Source: Moraxellaceae bacterium
Lineage (GTDB): Bacteria; Pseudomonadota; Gammaproteobacteria; Pseudomonadales; Moraxellaceae
NCBI GenBank assembly: GCA_030646295.1
Contig: JAUSND010000016.1
Coordinates: forward strand, 1 to 64,000
DNA: 64,000 nucleotides
Direction of reading: 5' to 3'
In this document: positions 32,872 to 41,210 of the stretch, piece by piece
How the letters are laid out: the number at the start of each line of letters is the position of its first letter
Position numbering within the stretch: position 1 is the first letter of the stretch
Notes under the pieces: generated by a model
Told to the model about the DNA's origin: nothing
The model's database searches: none
Seen by the model: the letters and a program-made list of their open reading frames with translations, nothing else
Program-made: the position numbers and the translations under genes

Positions 32872-34526
32872 TGAACCGGCTGACCAAGATGGCGTCTGAA
32901 CAATTCGATTATGTAGTGGTCGGCGCGGGCTCGGCCGGATGTGCCGTCGCCAACCGCCTGTCCGAGAGCGGCCGCTATTCGGTACTGCTGCTCGAAGCCG
33001 GTCCTGAGAGCCGCCGCAATCCTTTCGTGAACATGCCGCTGGGTTTCCTGCAATTGATGTTCAGCCGCCGCTACAACTGGCAGTTCAATACCGAACCACA
33101 GCGTAACATGTACGACCGCGCGCTGTTCCAGCCGCGGGGCAAGATGCTCGGCGGTTCCAGCGGCATGAACGCGCAGGTCTATATCCGCGGGCATGCTTGG
33201 GACTACGACGAGTGGGCGCGGCTGGGTTGCGACGGGTGGTCGTACGCCGAGGTGCTGCCGTACTTTCGCAGGTCCGAACATTTCGAGCCGAAGTTGACCC
33301 CGGCCGAAGCAGTATTTCATGGCCAGGGTGGTCCGCTCAATGTTGCCGAGCGCCGCTATACCAATTCGCTGAGCGAGGTGTTCGTCGAGGCGGCGACACA
33401 GGCGGGGTACCGGCGCAATACGGATTTCAACGGCAGTGAGCAGGAGGGCGTGGGTTTCTACTATGCCTACCAGAAGGACGGCGCGCGCTGCAGCAATGCG
33501 CGCGCCTATCTTGAGCCCGCAGCGGGGCGTTCCAACCTGACTGTCCGCAGCGGTGCGCAAGTTACCCGTGTGCTGCTCGAAGGCACCCGCGCCACTGGTG
33601 TCGAGTACCGCAGCGCGACCGGGCTGGTGCAGGTCCGTGCCGGGCGCGAGGTTGTGCTCTGCGGCGGCGCGTTCAACTCGCCGCAACTGCTGATGCTATC
33701 CGGGATCGGTCCGCGGGAGGAGCTGTCCCGGCACGGCATCAAACTGCATCATGCGCTGGAGGGTGTTGGGCAGAATCTCCAGGACCATATCGACGTGTTC
33801 GTGCGCGTCAGAGCGCGCAGTCGCCAGAGCATCTCGATGCATCCGAGCTACTGGCTCAAGGGCCTGCGGGCCCTGCTGCAATACCTGAGTAGTAGACGCG
33901 GAGTGCTGTCGAGCAACGGCGCCGAGGCCGGCGGGTTCATCCGCTCCCGGCCGGAGGAGCCGATACCCGACCTGCAACTGCACTTCGGGCCAATGCTGTA
34001 CGCCGATCACGGGCGGGACATGAAGACCGCGATGAGCGGTTATGGCTACATTGTCATGATCTACGGGCTCAGGCCATTGTCGCGTGGCCGCGTCGGTCTG
34101 CACAGTGCCGACCCATTTACGGCGCCGCTGATAGACCCCAACTACATGGCCGAGTCCGCCGACGTTGAGCAACTCGTTCGCGGCGTTCACCTGTTGCGCA
34201 GGATTCTGGCGCAGTCGGCCTTCGCCCCGCACCACGAGGTCGAGATGTCGCCCGGGCTGGCGCTACAGAATGACGACGACCTCGCCGAATGGGTGCGGCG
34301 CAGCGGTGAGTCGGCATATCACCCTGTCGGCACCTGCAAGATGGGTGTGGATCCGTTGGCGGTGGTCGATTCGCGTCTGCGCGTGCATGGACTGCAATGT
34401 CTGCGGGTGATTGATGCCTCCATCATGCCAACGCTGGTCGGCGGTAACACCAATCAGCCGGCGACCATGATCGGCGAGAAGGGCGCCGCGATGATGCTTG
34501 AGGATGCCGAGACCTCCGGCGGCTGA
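32871..34526 (+). CDS. alkJ: AlkJ-like GMC alcohol dehydrogenase
   Basis: A 551-aa GMC oxidoreductase: GAGSAGCAVANRLSE near residue 18, PRGKMLGGSSGMNAQVYIRG near 85 and YHPVGTCKMG near 484. AlkJ-type enzymes oxidise the alcohol made by the hydroxylase to an aldehyde, donating electrons to quinone. The start overlaps the P450 stop; a second ATG at 32889 is possible and neither has a strong ribosome site. Base composition is clearly higher in GC than the P450 (41/60 in 33121-33180 and 45/60 in 33901-33960 versus 28/60 in 32281-32340), suggesting separate origin. Related to the GMC gene at 23335. Confidence 0.9.
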   Translation: MNRLTKMASEQFDYVVVGAGSAGCAVANRLSESGRYSVLLLEAGPESRRNPFVNMPLGFLQLMFSRRYNWQFNTEPQRNMYDRALFQPRGKMLGGSSGMNAQVYIRGHAWDYDEWARLGCDGWSYAEVLPYFRRSEHFEPKLTPAEAVFHGQGGPLNVAERRYTNSLSEVFVEAATQAGYRRNTDFNGSEQEGVGFYYAYQKDGARCSNARAYLEPAAGRSNLTVRSGAQVTRVLLEGTRATGVEYRSATGLVQVRAGREVVLCGGAFNSPQLLMLSGIGPREELSRHGIKLHHALEGVGQNLQDHIDVFVRVRARSRQSISMHPSYWLKGLRALLQYLSSRRGVLSSNGAEAGGFIRSRPEEPIPDLQLHFGPMLYADHGRDMKTAMSGYGYIVMIYGLRPLSRGRVGLHSADPFTAPLIDPNYMAESADVEQLVRGVHLLRRILAQSAFAPHHEVEMSPGLALQNDDDLAEWVRRSGESAYHPVGTCKMGVDPLAVVDSRLRVHGLQCLRVIDASIMPTLVGGNTNQPATMIGEKGAAMMLEDAETSGG

Positions 34527-34567
34527 GAGCCGCGTGCGGGGTGTCGCGGGGCGCGGTTGACATCACC

Positions 34568-34636
34568 GTGCCAGCCGACCTTGTGCTCGTCTCGGTTGGC
34601 ATTTTCCTGAACAATCCGATCCCAAGGCACAGCTAA
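34568..34636 (+). pseudogene. Relic of a ferredoxin reductase gene
   Basis: The 110-bp gap after alkJ contains a frame reading VPADLVLVSVGIFLNN then a stop. It matches the segment LPADIVLVSIGVIP inside the intact reductase 780 bp downstream. No start or domain remains. It looks like the scar of an older reductase gene replaced or deleted by recombination. Confidence 0.55.
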
Positions 34637-34647
34637 AGAGAGAGGCT

Positions 34648-35880
34648 ATGGTAAACAAACGGAAAGAGACCACAGTCATCGTTGGCGGCGGGCACGCAGC
34701 AGGTGCGCTCCTGACAACCTTGCTGCAAAAAAAATATCAACATGAGGTGGTTCTGGTGGGCGAAGAACCCCATCCACCATATCAGCGGCCGCCTTTGTCC
34801 AAGAATTACCTGGCAGGAGATGTTGATCAGGAGTCGCTTTACCTGAAGCCGCGCTCGGTGTACGAGAAGGCAGGCCATCAGTTGCGGCTCGGTGTGCGCG
34901 TTGAACAAATTGATCGAGACAACAAGACCATCAGCTTGTCGGACCAGAGCACGTTGAAATACGATCGACTGGTCTTGGCCACGGGCTCACACGTCCGACG
35001 TCTGAAAGCGCCCGGGGCTGACTTGAAAGGCATTCATTATCTGCATGACATAGCTGACACAGATGCCCTGCGTGAACAATTAGTCCCGGGGAAGAGTCTG
35101 GTCATTGTGGGTGGCGGTTTTATCGGCCTTGAGGTGGCAGCCAGCGCTATCAAAAAAGGCGTTAATGTCACGGTGCTGGAAGCCGCAGAGCGTCTTATGC
35201 AGCGCGTTACGGGCCCGGAGATGTCGGCGTTCTTTTACGCCAAACACAGTGGCGCCGGCGTGGATGTACGCCTGAACACAGCGGTAACCGGCTTTGAAGC
35301 GGATGATCAGGGTCGTGTGGCTGGCGTGATGTTGGCGAATGGAGGCACTTTGCCGGCCGATATCGTGCTCGTCTCGATCGGCGTCATACCGGAAACCACT
35401 TTGGCTGAGGTCGCCAGCCTGCCCTGTGATGACGGTATTGTTGTCGACGAGTTTACCCGCACCGGCGATCCCGCCATCCTGGCGATTGGCGACTGTACCC
35501 GTCACCGGAATCTTTTCTTCGAGAAGATGCAACGGCTTGAGTCTGTCGCCAACGCTGTCGATCAAGCTCGTACTGCGGCGGCGACTCTGATGGGAGAGGA
35601 GAAACCTTACGATAGCGTCCCATGGTTCTGGTCGAACCAGTATGACGTACGCCTGCAGATGGTGGGGTTGTCGCAAAATCATGATCAGCGTGTGATGCGC
35701 GGCAGCCCCGAGGATAAGGAATTTGCGGTGTTCTATCTCCGCGAGGGCTGTGTCATTGCTGTTGACGCGGTCAATCTGCCCATTGCTTTCATGGTCGGCA
35801 AGCAGCTGGTCCAGCACCGCAAGAGCGTCAGCGCTGAAGCATTGAGTGATTCGGGTACCGATTTGAAGTCTCTGGTCTGA
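34648..35880 (+). CDS. FAD-dependent ferredoxin (rubredoxin) reductase
   Basis: A 410-aa NAD(P)H:ferredoxin reductase with GAGAGG before the ATG. FAD-binding GGGHAAG (14-20), PPYQRPPLSK, NAD-binding GGGFIGLEVA near 156, and the second FAD motif AIGDCTRH near 280. It reduces the [2Fe-2S] ferredoxin at 31124 for the CYP153. The final 53 bp overlap, tail to tail, the end of the leftward Baeyer-Villiger gene. Confidence 0.93.
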   Translation: MVNKRKETTVIVGGGHAAGALLTTLLQKKYQHEVVLVGEEPHPPYQRPPLSKNYLAGDVDQESLYLKPRSVYEKAGHQLRLGVRVEQIDRDNKTISLSDQSTLKYDRLVLATGSHVRRLKAPGADLKGIHYLHDIADTDALREQLVPGKSLVIVGGGFIGLEVAASAIKKGVNVTVLEAAERLMQRVTGPEMSAFFYAKHSGAGVDVRLNTAVTGFEADDQGRVAGVMLANGGTLPADIVLVSIGVIPETTLAEVASLPCDDGIVVDEFTRTGDPAILAIGDCTRHRNLFFEKMQRLESVANAVDQARTAAATLMGEEKPYDSVPWFWSNQYDVRLQMVGLSQNHDQRVMRGSPEDKEFAVFYLREGCVIAVDAVNLPIAFMVGKQLVQHRKSVSAEALSDSGTDLKSLV

Positions 35881-37438
35881 AATATGCTCCCGTATCTTTG
35901 CTCTTCAGGAACAAGTAATTGTCCATTGGCAGGTGCTTCGCCCGCCACAGCATCTCCACCGAGGTCGAGGGGCGAAGCATGGGCGCGTCGCCATGGTGGT
36001 CGAAATAATAGCTGTTGGAGAGTGCGCAGTTGTGGTTGAGAAACACGGTGTTCTGCTGACGTTGCTGAATGTTCTGAAAGTAGCGGTCATGCACGATCTG
36101 CCGGATTTCCACCCGGGTTGCCTTGCGCCGGTGGGCCTCGCGGATGCAGCGTGAAAGATGAATGGCATTTCCCTCTACCATCTTGAAGTAGGAGGTACCA
36201 ATCAGTGCATAGGGGCCGAGCATGATGTAGAAGTTCGGGTACCCCGGAATGGTCAAGCCTTCGTAGGCCTGATAGCGGTTATCGTGCCAGAACTGGCCGA
36301 GATCAACACCATTGCTTCCGATCAGCTCGAATGAGGGGATATTGCCCTTTTCGAAGGTCTTGTAGCCGGTGGCAAGCACCAGTACATCAATGCGTCGCGA
36401 CTTGCCGTCACTGGTGGTGATGCCCTGTCGGGTGATGCGACGGATGGGCGTGGTGACCAGCTCGACACTGTCACGAGCGAACGTTGTGAAGTACTCGTTG
36501 GAAAAGGTGGGCCGTTTGCAACCAAAGCCATAGGCCGGGCTGAGTTTTTCCCAGAGATCCTGTCTGCCGGGGAGTTGTTTTCGCATATTGTCGAGTGCGG
36601 CCTTCTCGCAGGCGCGCACTATCCAGGGGGCCTGACGGTAGTAGATCGCTGACAGTACCATCAGGGTTTCGCTGGCCACGTCGGTTATGCCGCGAACACC
36701 ACCTTGCAGGGCGGGTAAGGCACGAAACAGGCTTTTCAGCCAGCCGGGCAATATCCGGTCCGGTTTTTTCAGAACCCAGATCGGGGTGCGCTGATAGACA
36801 TCAAGCTGTTTCGCTTGACGGGCGATCTCCGGAACCAGTTGTACGGCGGTGGCGCCGGTGCCGATGACGGCAACACGCTTGCCCGTCAGGTCCAAGCCTT
36901 CAGGCCAGCGGGCAGTGTGGATAACTTCTCCCTCGAAGGCGTCAAGACCTTCGATGTCAGGCAGCTTGGGTGAGATCAGCCCGCCGCAGGCGGAGATCAG
37001 ATGTCGGCCGCGCAATGTCTCGCCACTCGCCAGGCTGACTACCCAGAGATTGTTTTCCGTGTCGAATTGCGCCCGTTCCACCTCAACGCCGAAGCGGATA
37101 TGGCGGTAGATGCCATATTTGGATGACACCCGCCGGGTGTATTGATACAGCTCGTTGCCCGGAGCGAACACTCGTGACCAGTTAGCATTCTGCTCGAACG
37201 AAAAAGAGTAGGTAACCGAGGTGATGTCCACGGCAATGCCGGGATAGCGATTGTCACGCCAGGTGCCACCGACATCATTGTCACGCTCAAGAATCAGGAT
37301 GTCGTTGACGCCGTCTGCTTTGAGCTGGATGGCGGCACCGATGCCGGAGATGCCGGCGCCGACAATAATCACCTCGTGATCAGGACGAACAGGAGGATGG
37401 TGCCGGGTCTGATCGGCAGTGAAAGCAGTCATGTTCAT
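35828..37438 (-). CDS. Type I Baeyer-Villiger monooxygenase of operon C
   Basis: A 536-aa paralogue of the operon B enzyme. GAGISG (27-32), fingerprint FEGEVIHTARWP (F168-P179) and GTGATA (193-198). AGGAGG lies seven bases before the ATG. It is the last gene of operon C; its start overlaps the hydrolase stop. The last 17 codons run antisense into the ferredoxin reductase gene, so its C-terminal tail (ending PNHSMLQR) may be a read-through extension acquired when the P450 cassette arrived. Substrate is unknown. Confidence 0.9.
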   Translation of the reverse strand: MNMTAFTADQTRHHPPVRPDHEVIIVGAGISGIGAAIQLKADGVNDILILERDNDVGGTWRDNRYPGIAVDITSVTYSFSFEQNANWSRVFAPGNELYQYTRRVSSKYGIYRHIRFGVEVERAQFDTENNLWVVSLASGETLRGRHLISACGGLISPKLPDIEGLDAFEGEVIHTARWPEGLDLTGKRVAVIGTGATAVQLVPEIARQAKQLDVYQRTPIWVLKKPDRILPGWLKSLFRALPALQGGVRGITDVASETLMVLSAIYYRQAPWIVRACEKAALDNMRKQLPGRQDLWEKLSPAYGFGCKRPTFSNEYFTTFARDSVELVTTPIRRITRQGITTSDGKSRRIDVLVLATGYKTFEKGNIPSFELIGSNGVDLGQFWHDNRYQAYEGLTIPGYPNFYIMLGPYALIGTSYFKMVEGNAIHLSRCIREAHRRKATRVEIRQIVHDRYFQNIQQRQQNTVFLNHNCALSNSYYFDHHGDAPMLRPSTSVEMLWRAKHLPMDNYLFLKSKDTGAYFRPETSNRYPNHSMLQR

Positions 37439-38403
37439 GCAACAGCCTCCTGCGTGGTCGATGGTGTGTGCAAGTCACCGGATCCGGCACGGTGGTTGGG
37501 TAGATCGTTATGCCGTCGATTATCCAGACGGGACTGCATAAAGCGGATTATTTTGCGTGTATCCTGACGGGCTTCTGGCAGCAGCAGGAAAATTGGCCAG
37601 ATGTGGGGCATGTCCTGTCGCGATAGCAGCGTGACCGGCACCCCCGCATGACGCGCTTGTTCGGCAACGACATAGGCATCATCGCGCAGGCATTCCTCTT
37701 CACTTACCGTCAGCATCAATGGTGGCAGACCCCGATAGTCTCCCCGCGTCGGGGATGCGTAGGGATGGAACGGATCGGCACCTTGCAGGTAGATCCTGAC
37801 GGCGCCATCGATCATCACCCGTGACAGCATCGGGTCGCTCTCATTATTGGCATCCCGGGACATCAACTCGCCGGTAGCGTCAGCGCCTGGTGAAATGGCT
37901 ACGGCACACACCGGCATGGACAGTTGCTCGTCGCGGGCACGCAGTAACGTTGCCAGGGTCAGGTTGCCGCCGGCGGAATCGCCGGCCACGATCAGCGGCA
38001 GGGATTCTTCGATCAGCTCGCTGTACGCGGCAAAGGCATCATCGGTTGCCGCCGGGAAAGGGTGCTCCGGTGCCAGTCGGTAATCGGCGAGAAAAATGCG
38101 GGCGTTGAGTGCCTTCGTCAGCGTGCCGCAGAAGTGGTGATAGGTATCCAGACGACCGCCCACGAAAGCCCCTCCATGGAGGAACAGTATGGTCGCCGCA
38201 GGATGGGCGGTACTCAACCACTGGCCGGGTACATCGGCCACGCGGCCATGGCGCAGACTGACGCCGCGGGGGATCACCGAAGGCATCAGCGGGGCATTCA
38301 TGACCATGCGTAAATGACGGACCAGATGATCGGGGTCCTGAATGTCGCGCTTCATGATCGCGCGGAACAGGGGCTTGATGATTCTTGCAGGGAGTGATGC
38401 CAT
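37435..38403 (-). CDS. Alpha/beta hydrolase, HSL-type esterase, of operon C
   Basis: A 322-aa protein from the ATG at 38403 (AAGGAG upstream). The hormone-sensitive-lipase oxyanion motif is LFLHGGAFVGG, with the nucleophile elbow GDSAGGN near 145 and a His in PHIWP. ADYRLAPEHPFPAA is the standard conserved block. It should hydrolyse esters made by the co-translated Baeyer-Villiger enzyme (ATGA overlap). Confidence 0.9.
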   Translation of the reverse strand: MASLPARIIKPLFRAIMKRDIQDPDHLVRHLRMVMNAPLMPSVIPRGVSLRHGRVADVPGQWLSTAHPAATILFLHGGAFVGGRLDTYHHFCGTLTKALNARIFLADYRLAPEHPFPAATDDAFAAYSELIEESLPLIVAGDSAGGNLTLATLLRARDEQLSMPVCAVAISPGADATGELMSRDANNESDPMLSRVMIDGAVRIYLQGADPFHPYASPTRGDYRGLPPLMLTVSEEECLRDDAYVVAEQARHAGVPVTLLSRQDMPHIWPIFLLLPEARQDTRKIIRFMQSRLDNRRHNDLPNHRAGSGDLHTPSTTQEAVA

Positions 38404-38417
38404 GAGAGTCTCCTTGA

Positions 38418-39245
38418 TCAATTGGCCAGCAGGCGATAGGCCTCGCCAACGGTACGGGCATACAGGCGCGGCATCAGTCGTTTGAAACGCCAGGCGAGGC
38501 GCCCATCGATTTGCGGCAGCATGTAAAGCTCACCACGATCCAGCGCATCAAGTGTTTGTCGGGCTACCTTGTCGGCGGTGGTCAGGGCGAAGCGCGTCAT
38601 GGCGGACCGCGCAAACTCGCGGCGCTTTTCCGGTAGCTTGCCGTCGTTGACGATGTTGGTGGGTACCACGGTTGGGCACAGTGCCGTGACTCTCACGCCG
38701 GTGCCGGTAAGCTCAGCAGCCAGGGTTTCCGAGAGCGCCAGTACACCGGCCTTGGTGACGTTGTAGGTGCTCATTTCCGGCGCTGCACCGAAAGCAGCGG
38801 CGGAAGCGACATTAATGATGCCGCCATAGCCAAGATCCCGAAGTTTCGGCGCGAAGAAATGGCAGCCGTGGATCACGCCCCAGAGGTTGACGTTCATACA
38901 CCATTGCCAGTCTTCCAGTGACACCGCGCCGATTGGCCCGCCGAGACCCACGCCTGCATTGTTGATCACCAGAGTCACCGGACGGCCGAGCAGTTTCTCG
39001 GCCTCATCGCTGAGGGCTTCCATCTGCTTCGCATCGCCCACGTCACAGCGATAGGCAATTGCCTGGCTGCCGAGGGCCTGCAGGCTTGCGACGACCTGCT
39101 CGGCTCTCTCTTCATTGATGTCGACGCAGATCACCGCACCGCCACGACGAGCCAGCTCGTAGGCAAAGCTGCGGCCAATGCCGCTGCCAGCTCCGGTGAC
39201 GACAGCGGCTGCATTGCGAGAAGGTGGTAAGGGTTGTTTTTTCAT
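38418..39245 (-). CDS. Short-chain dehydrogenase/reductase of operon C
   Basis: A 275-aa classical SDR: TGAGSGIGRS near 17, NNAG near 92, catalytic Ser in VASAAAFG and YNVTK near 160. CVDIN after the second strand suggests NAD preference. It overlaps the PF10118 gene stop by four bases. Parallel to the SDR of operon B. Confidence 0.9.
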   Translation of the reverse strand: MKKQPLPPSRNAAAVVTGAGSGIGRSFAYELARRGGAVICVDINEERAEQVVASLQALGSQAIAYRCDVGDAKQMEALSDEAEKLLGRPVTLVINNAGVGLGGPIGAVSLEDWQWCMNVNLWGVIHGCHFFAPKLRDLGYGGIINVASAAAFGAAPEMSTYNVTKAGVLALSETLAAELTGTGVRVTALCPTVVPTNIVNDGKLPEKRREFARSAMTRFALTTADKVARQTLDALDRGELYMLPQIDGRLAWRFKRLMPRLYARTVGEAYRLLAN

Positions 39246-40180
39246 GAGAGTCCCTCAGGCGGGTGCGCAACTGTACGGAGACCTGTCCGGATACCGGGCT
39301 GGTGTTTGACCAGTGCCTCGAATGCCTTGTGGGTGTCGCCGGTCTGCTCGTAGGCGCGCTTCCAGATCCTGATGGTCTCCCGATTGTCATCGTCCCAAGG
39401 ATGGAAGGTTGGCGAGAAATAAGGGAAGACACCTGCCAGCACTTTGGAAAGAATGCCGGGCTTGACGAACAGCACCTTGAGCATATGCGTCGCCGAACGC
39501 AGATTGAGGAGCTGTTTGTCTCTATAGAGCAAAAACGCCTGATTTCCGATCATGATTGGAAAACCGAGCGAGATGGCCAGCATCATGCCACTGATGCGCA
39601 ACCGGTAACTGCGCAGACCGCCGCCGCTTGCGTCGACGAACACATCGAAACTGACACTCTTGTGCTCGGTTTCCTCGACGAAGTGCCAGTACAACATGGC
39701 ACGTAATTCAGGATGTGTTTCGTCGAAAAGTTCCGCGTGCTCCAGCAGCACCGAGGAAATGATGGCGGTGAAATGCTCGAACGCCGCAGCGATGGAGCTT
39801 TGCATGTCATCGCTCAGGCGATGCTGGAGTTCCTTGCGAATGAGCTTGAAGGTGGTTTCGACCTTGTCAATAGGGACGCCTTGCTGTACGCAAATGGCAT
39901 TCATCTCGTCATGCTCGCGGGCATGAGTGCGTTCTTGGCGTATGAACTCGCCAGCAGCCTTGCGCACCTCCGGGTCGCGCAATTTGTCGAGTTGTCGGCG
40001 GGCCGAGTTCATCACCCAGCGCTCTCCATCCGGCACGGCCGCCAGAATGGCGTTCATCCAGTGCGTGCACCAGGGGTCGTTGTTGAACCAGTGGCGGGTG
40101 ACCGTCTCACGGTTCATCGAAAAGTGGAGGTCACGCGTTACAACCTCGCCGTAACCGATCTTACGATTTGCCAGGGCCAT
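39242..40180 (-). CDS. PF10118 ferritin-like metal-dependent protein, copy 3
   Basis: A 312-aa protein, first gene of operon C, with GGAG seven bases before the ATG. Candidate ligands match copies 1 and 2: VPDGERWVMNSARR, RQERTHAREHDEMN, FEHFTAIISS and WHFVEETEHKSVSFDVF. Every one of the three operator-controlled operons therefore contains one PF10118 gene, at the first position in A and C. Confidence 0.8.
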   Translation of the reverse strand: MALANRKIGYGEVVTRDLHFSMNRETVTRHWFNNDPWCTHWMNAILAAVPDGERWVMNSARRQLDKLRDPEVRKAAGEFIRQERTHAREHDEMNAICVQQGVPIDKVETTFKLIRKELQHRLSDDMQSSIAAAFEHFTAIISSVLLEHAELFDETHPELRAMLYWHFVEETEHKSVSFDVFVDASGGGLRSYRLRISGMMLAISLGFPIMIGNQAFLLYRDKQLLNLRSATHMLKVLFVKPGILSKVLAGVFPYFSPTFHPWDDDNRETIRIWKRAYEQTGDTHKAFEALVKHQPGIRTGLRTVAHPPEGLS

Positions 40181-40213
40181 TTGGATTCTCCCGCTGTAGC
40201 GACCATGGCAATC

Positions 40214-40243
40214 AACGTAATTGGTTGGTCAACCAAATGTCAA
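40214..40243 (-). promoter_or_regulatory. Promoter of operon C with embedded TetR-type operator
   Basis: On the minus strand TTGACA (40243-40238), 18-bp spacer, TACGTT (40219-40214). The spacer contains TTGGTTG-AC-CAACCAA (40236-40221). The arrangement is the same as at 16452. The TetR-family gene lies on the other side, so the site may also affect that gene. Confidence 0.85.
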
Positions 40244-40413
40244 TCCTGCCATATAAACATAGACCTGAAATTTGTATCAGGCGCCGTCGGCGCCTGAGCA
40301 GGCAGCGGCGACAAGGTTGTAAAGACGCTGATCGTGGGCGTGACGGGATCGAATATAGGCGTGCCGAGCGGTACTCAGGCTAGAATAGCGTTTCCGTTGC
40401 TCGGGAGGATGCC

Positions 40414-41037
40414 GTGAAGAAAAGTCGTCAAGTCAGGCCGGTTGCCCAGTCTGATCGTGATTTCGTGTTGAGTTCTGCCGCGCGCCTGTTCCGGGAGCAA
40501 GGTTATGACCGGACCACGGTCAAGGAGATTGCTGAGGCGTGCAACATGCTGCCCGGCAGCCTTCATTACCGTTATCAGGCCAAAGAAGACATTCTCGTCG
40601 ATTTGATGCGGCTGGGTCTGGAGCAGGCCTCGATAGCCGTCACCCAGGCTGTGGCGGGTGCGACAGAGCCTGCCGAGCAGTTGCGCCGCGGCATCAATGC
40701 ACACCTGCAATTGCTGGTCAGTGGTTCGGATATGGTCTATGTGCTGTTGTTCGAGTGGCGCTCCCTGCGTGGCGAGGCGCGCAGGGAAATGATAAAGCTG
40801 CGTGACCGCTATGAGTCGTTGTGGGCCGCGATGCTTAAACTGCTGGCTGAACAGGGAGTGATTCGGAAGGATATGGATCTGGAGCTGCTGCGTTTGATCG
40901 GCCTCGGGGCGCTCAATTGGGTGGCAACCTGGTTTCGTGAGGAAGGTCGCTATTCGCTCGAAGATATCGGAGATTTTGTTTGGCGAATGATCCGCAGTGC
41001 GGTGCTTGAAGAGCGCGAACAGCGTCGTACCAGCTGA
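40414..41037 (+). CDS. TetR-family regulator, probable repressor of the island
   Basis: A 207-aa protein beginning at GTG after GGGAGG. The N-terminal HTH is typical (AARLFREQGYDRTTVKEIAEACNM then SLHYRYQAKEDIL). The C-terminal ligand domain is helical with a tail of charged residues. It is the only TetR-type gene in the island and is divergent from operon C, whose promoter holds one of three copies of the TTGGTTG-N2-CAACCAA palindrome. It is therefore the best candidate to bind them and to release on a pathway acid or acyl-CoA. The pairing is inferred, not shown. Confidence 0.88.
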   Translation: MKKSRQVRPVAQSDRDFVLSSAARLFREQGYDRTTVKEIAEACNMLPGSLHYRYQAKEDILVDLMRLGLEQASIAVTQAVAGATEPAEQLRRGINAHLQLLVSGSDMVYVLLFEWRSLRGEARREMIKLRDRYESLWAAMLKLLAEQGVIRKDMDLELLRLIGLGALNWVATWFREEGRYSLEDIGDFVWRMIRSAVLEEREQRRTS

Positions 41038-41210
41038 TCTGCAATGTTTCGAACTAGTTGCGTAGAATGCAGTGTTGCTCGAGGCGAGCCGATTCGGCTG
41101 GCCGTGCAAGGTGAATCGGTGCTACGGGACACGCTGTGCAGGATACGTCGACGCTTGGCACGCCGGAGGACCAGGCTTTTTCCTGATCATTGATTTACAC
41201 AGTGGTCGAT

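Noticed and set aside
32868-33686. 272-aa minus-strand ORF opposite alkJ
   Set aside because: Open only because of the high GC content; the plus strand carries a complete GMC enzyme.
35080-35817. 245-aa minus-strand ORF opposite the ferredoxin reductase
   Set aside because: Shadow frame with no start signal or recognisable domain.
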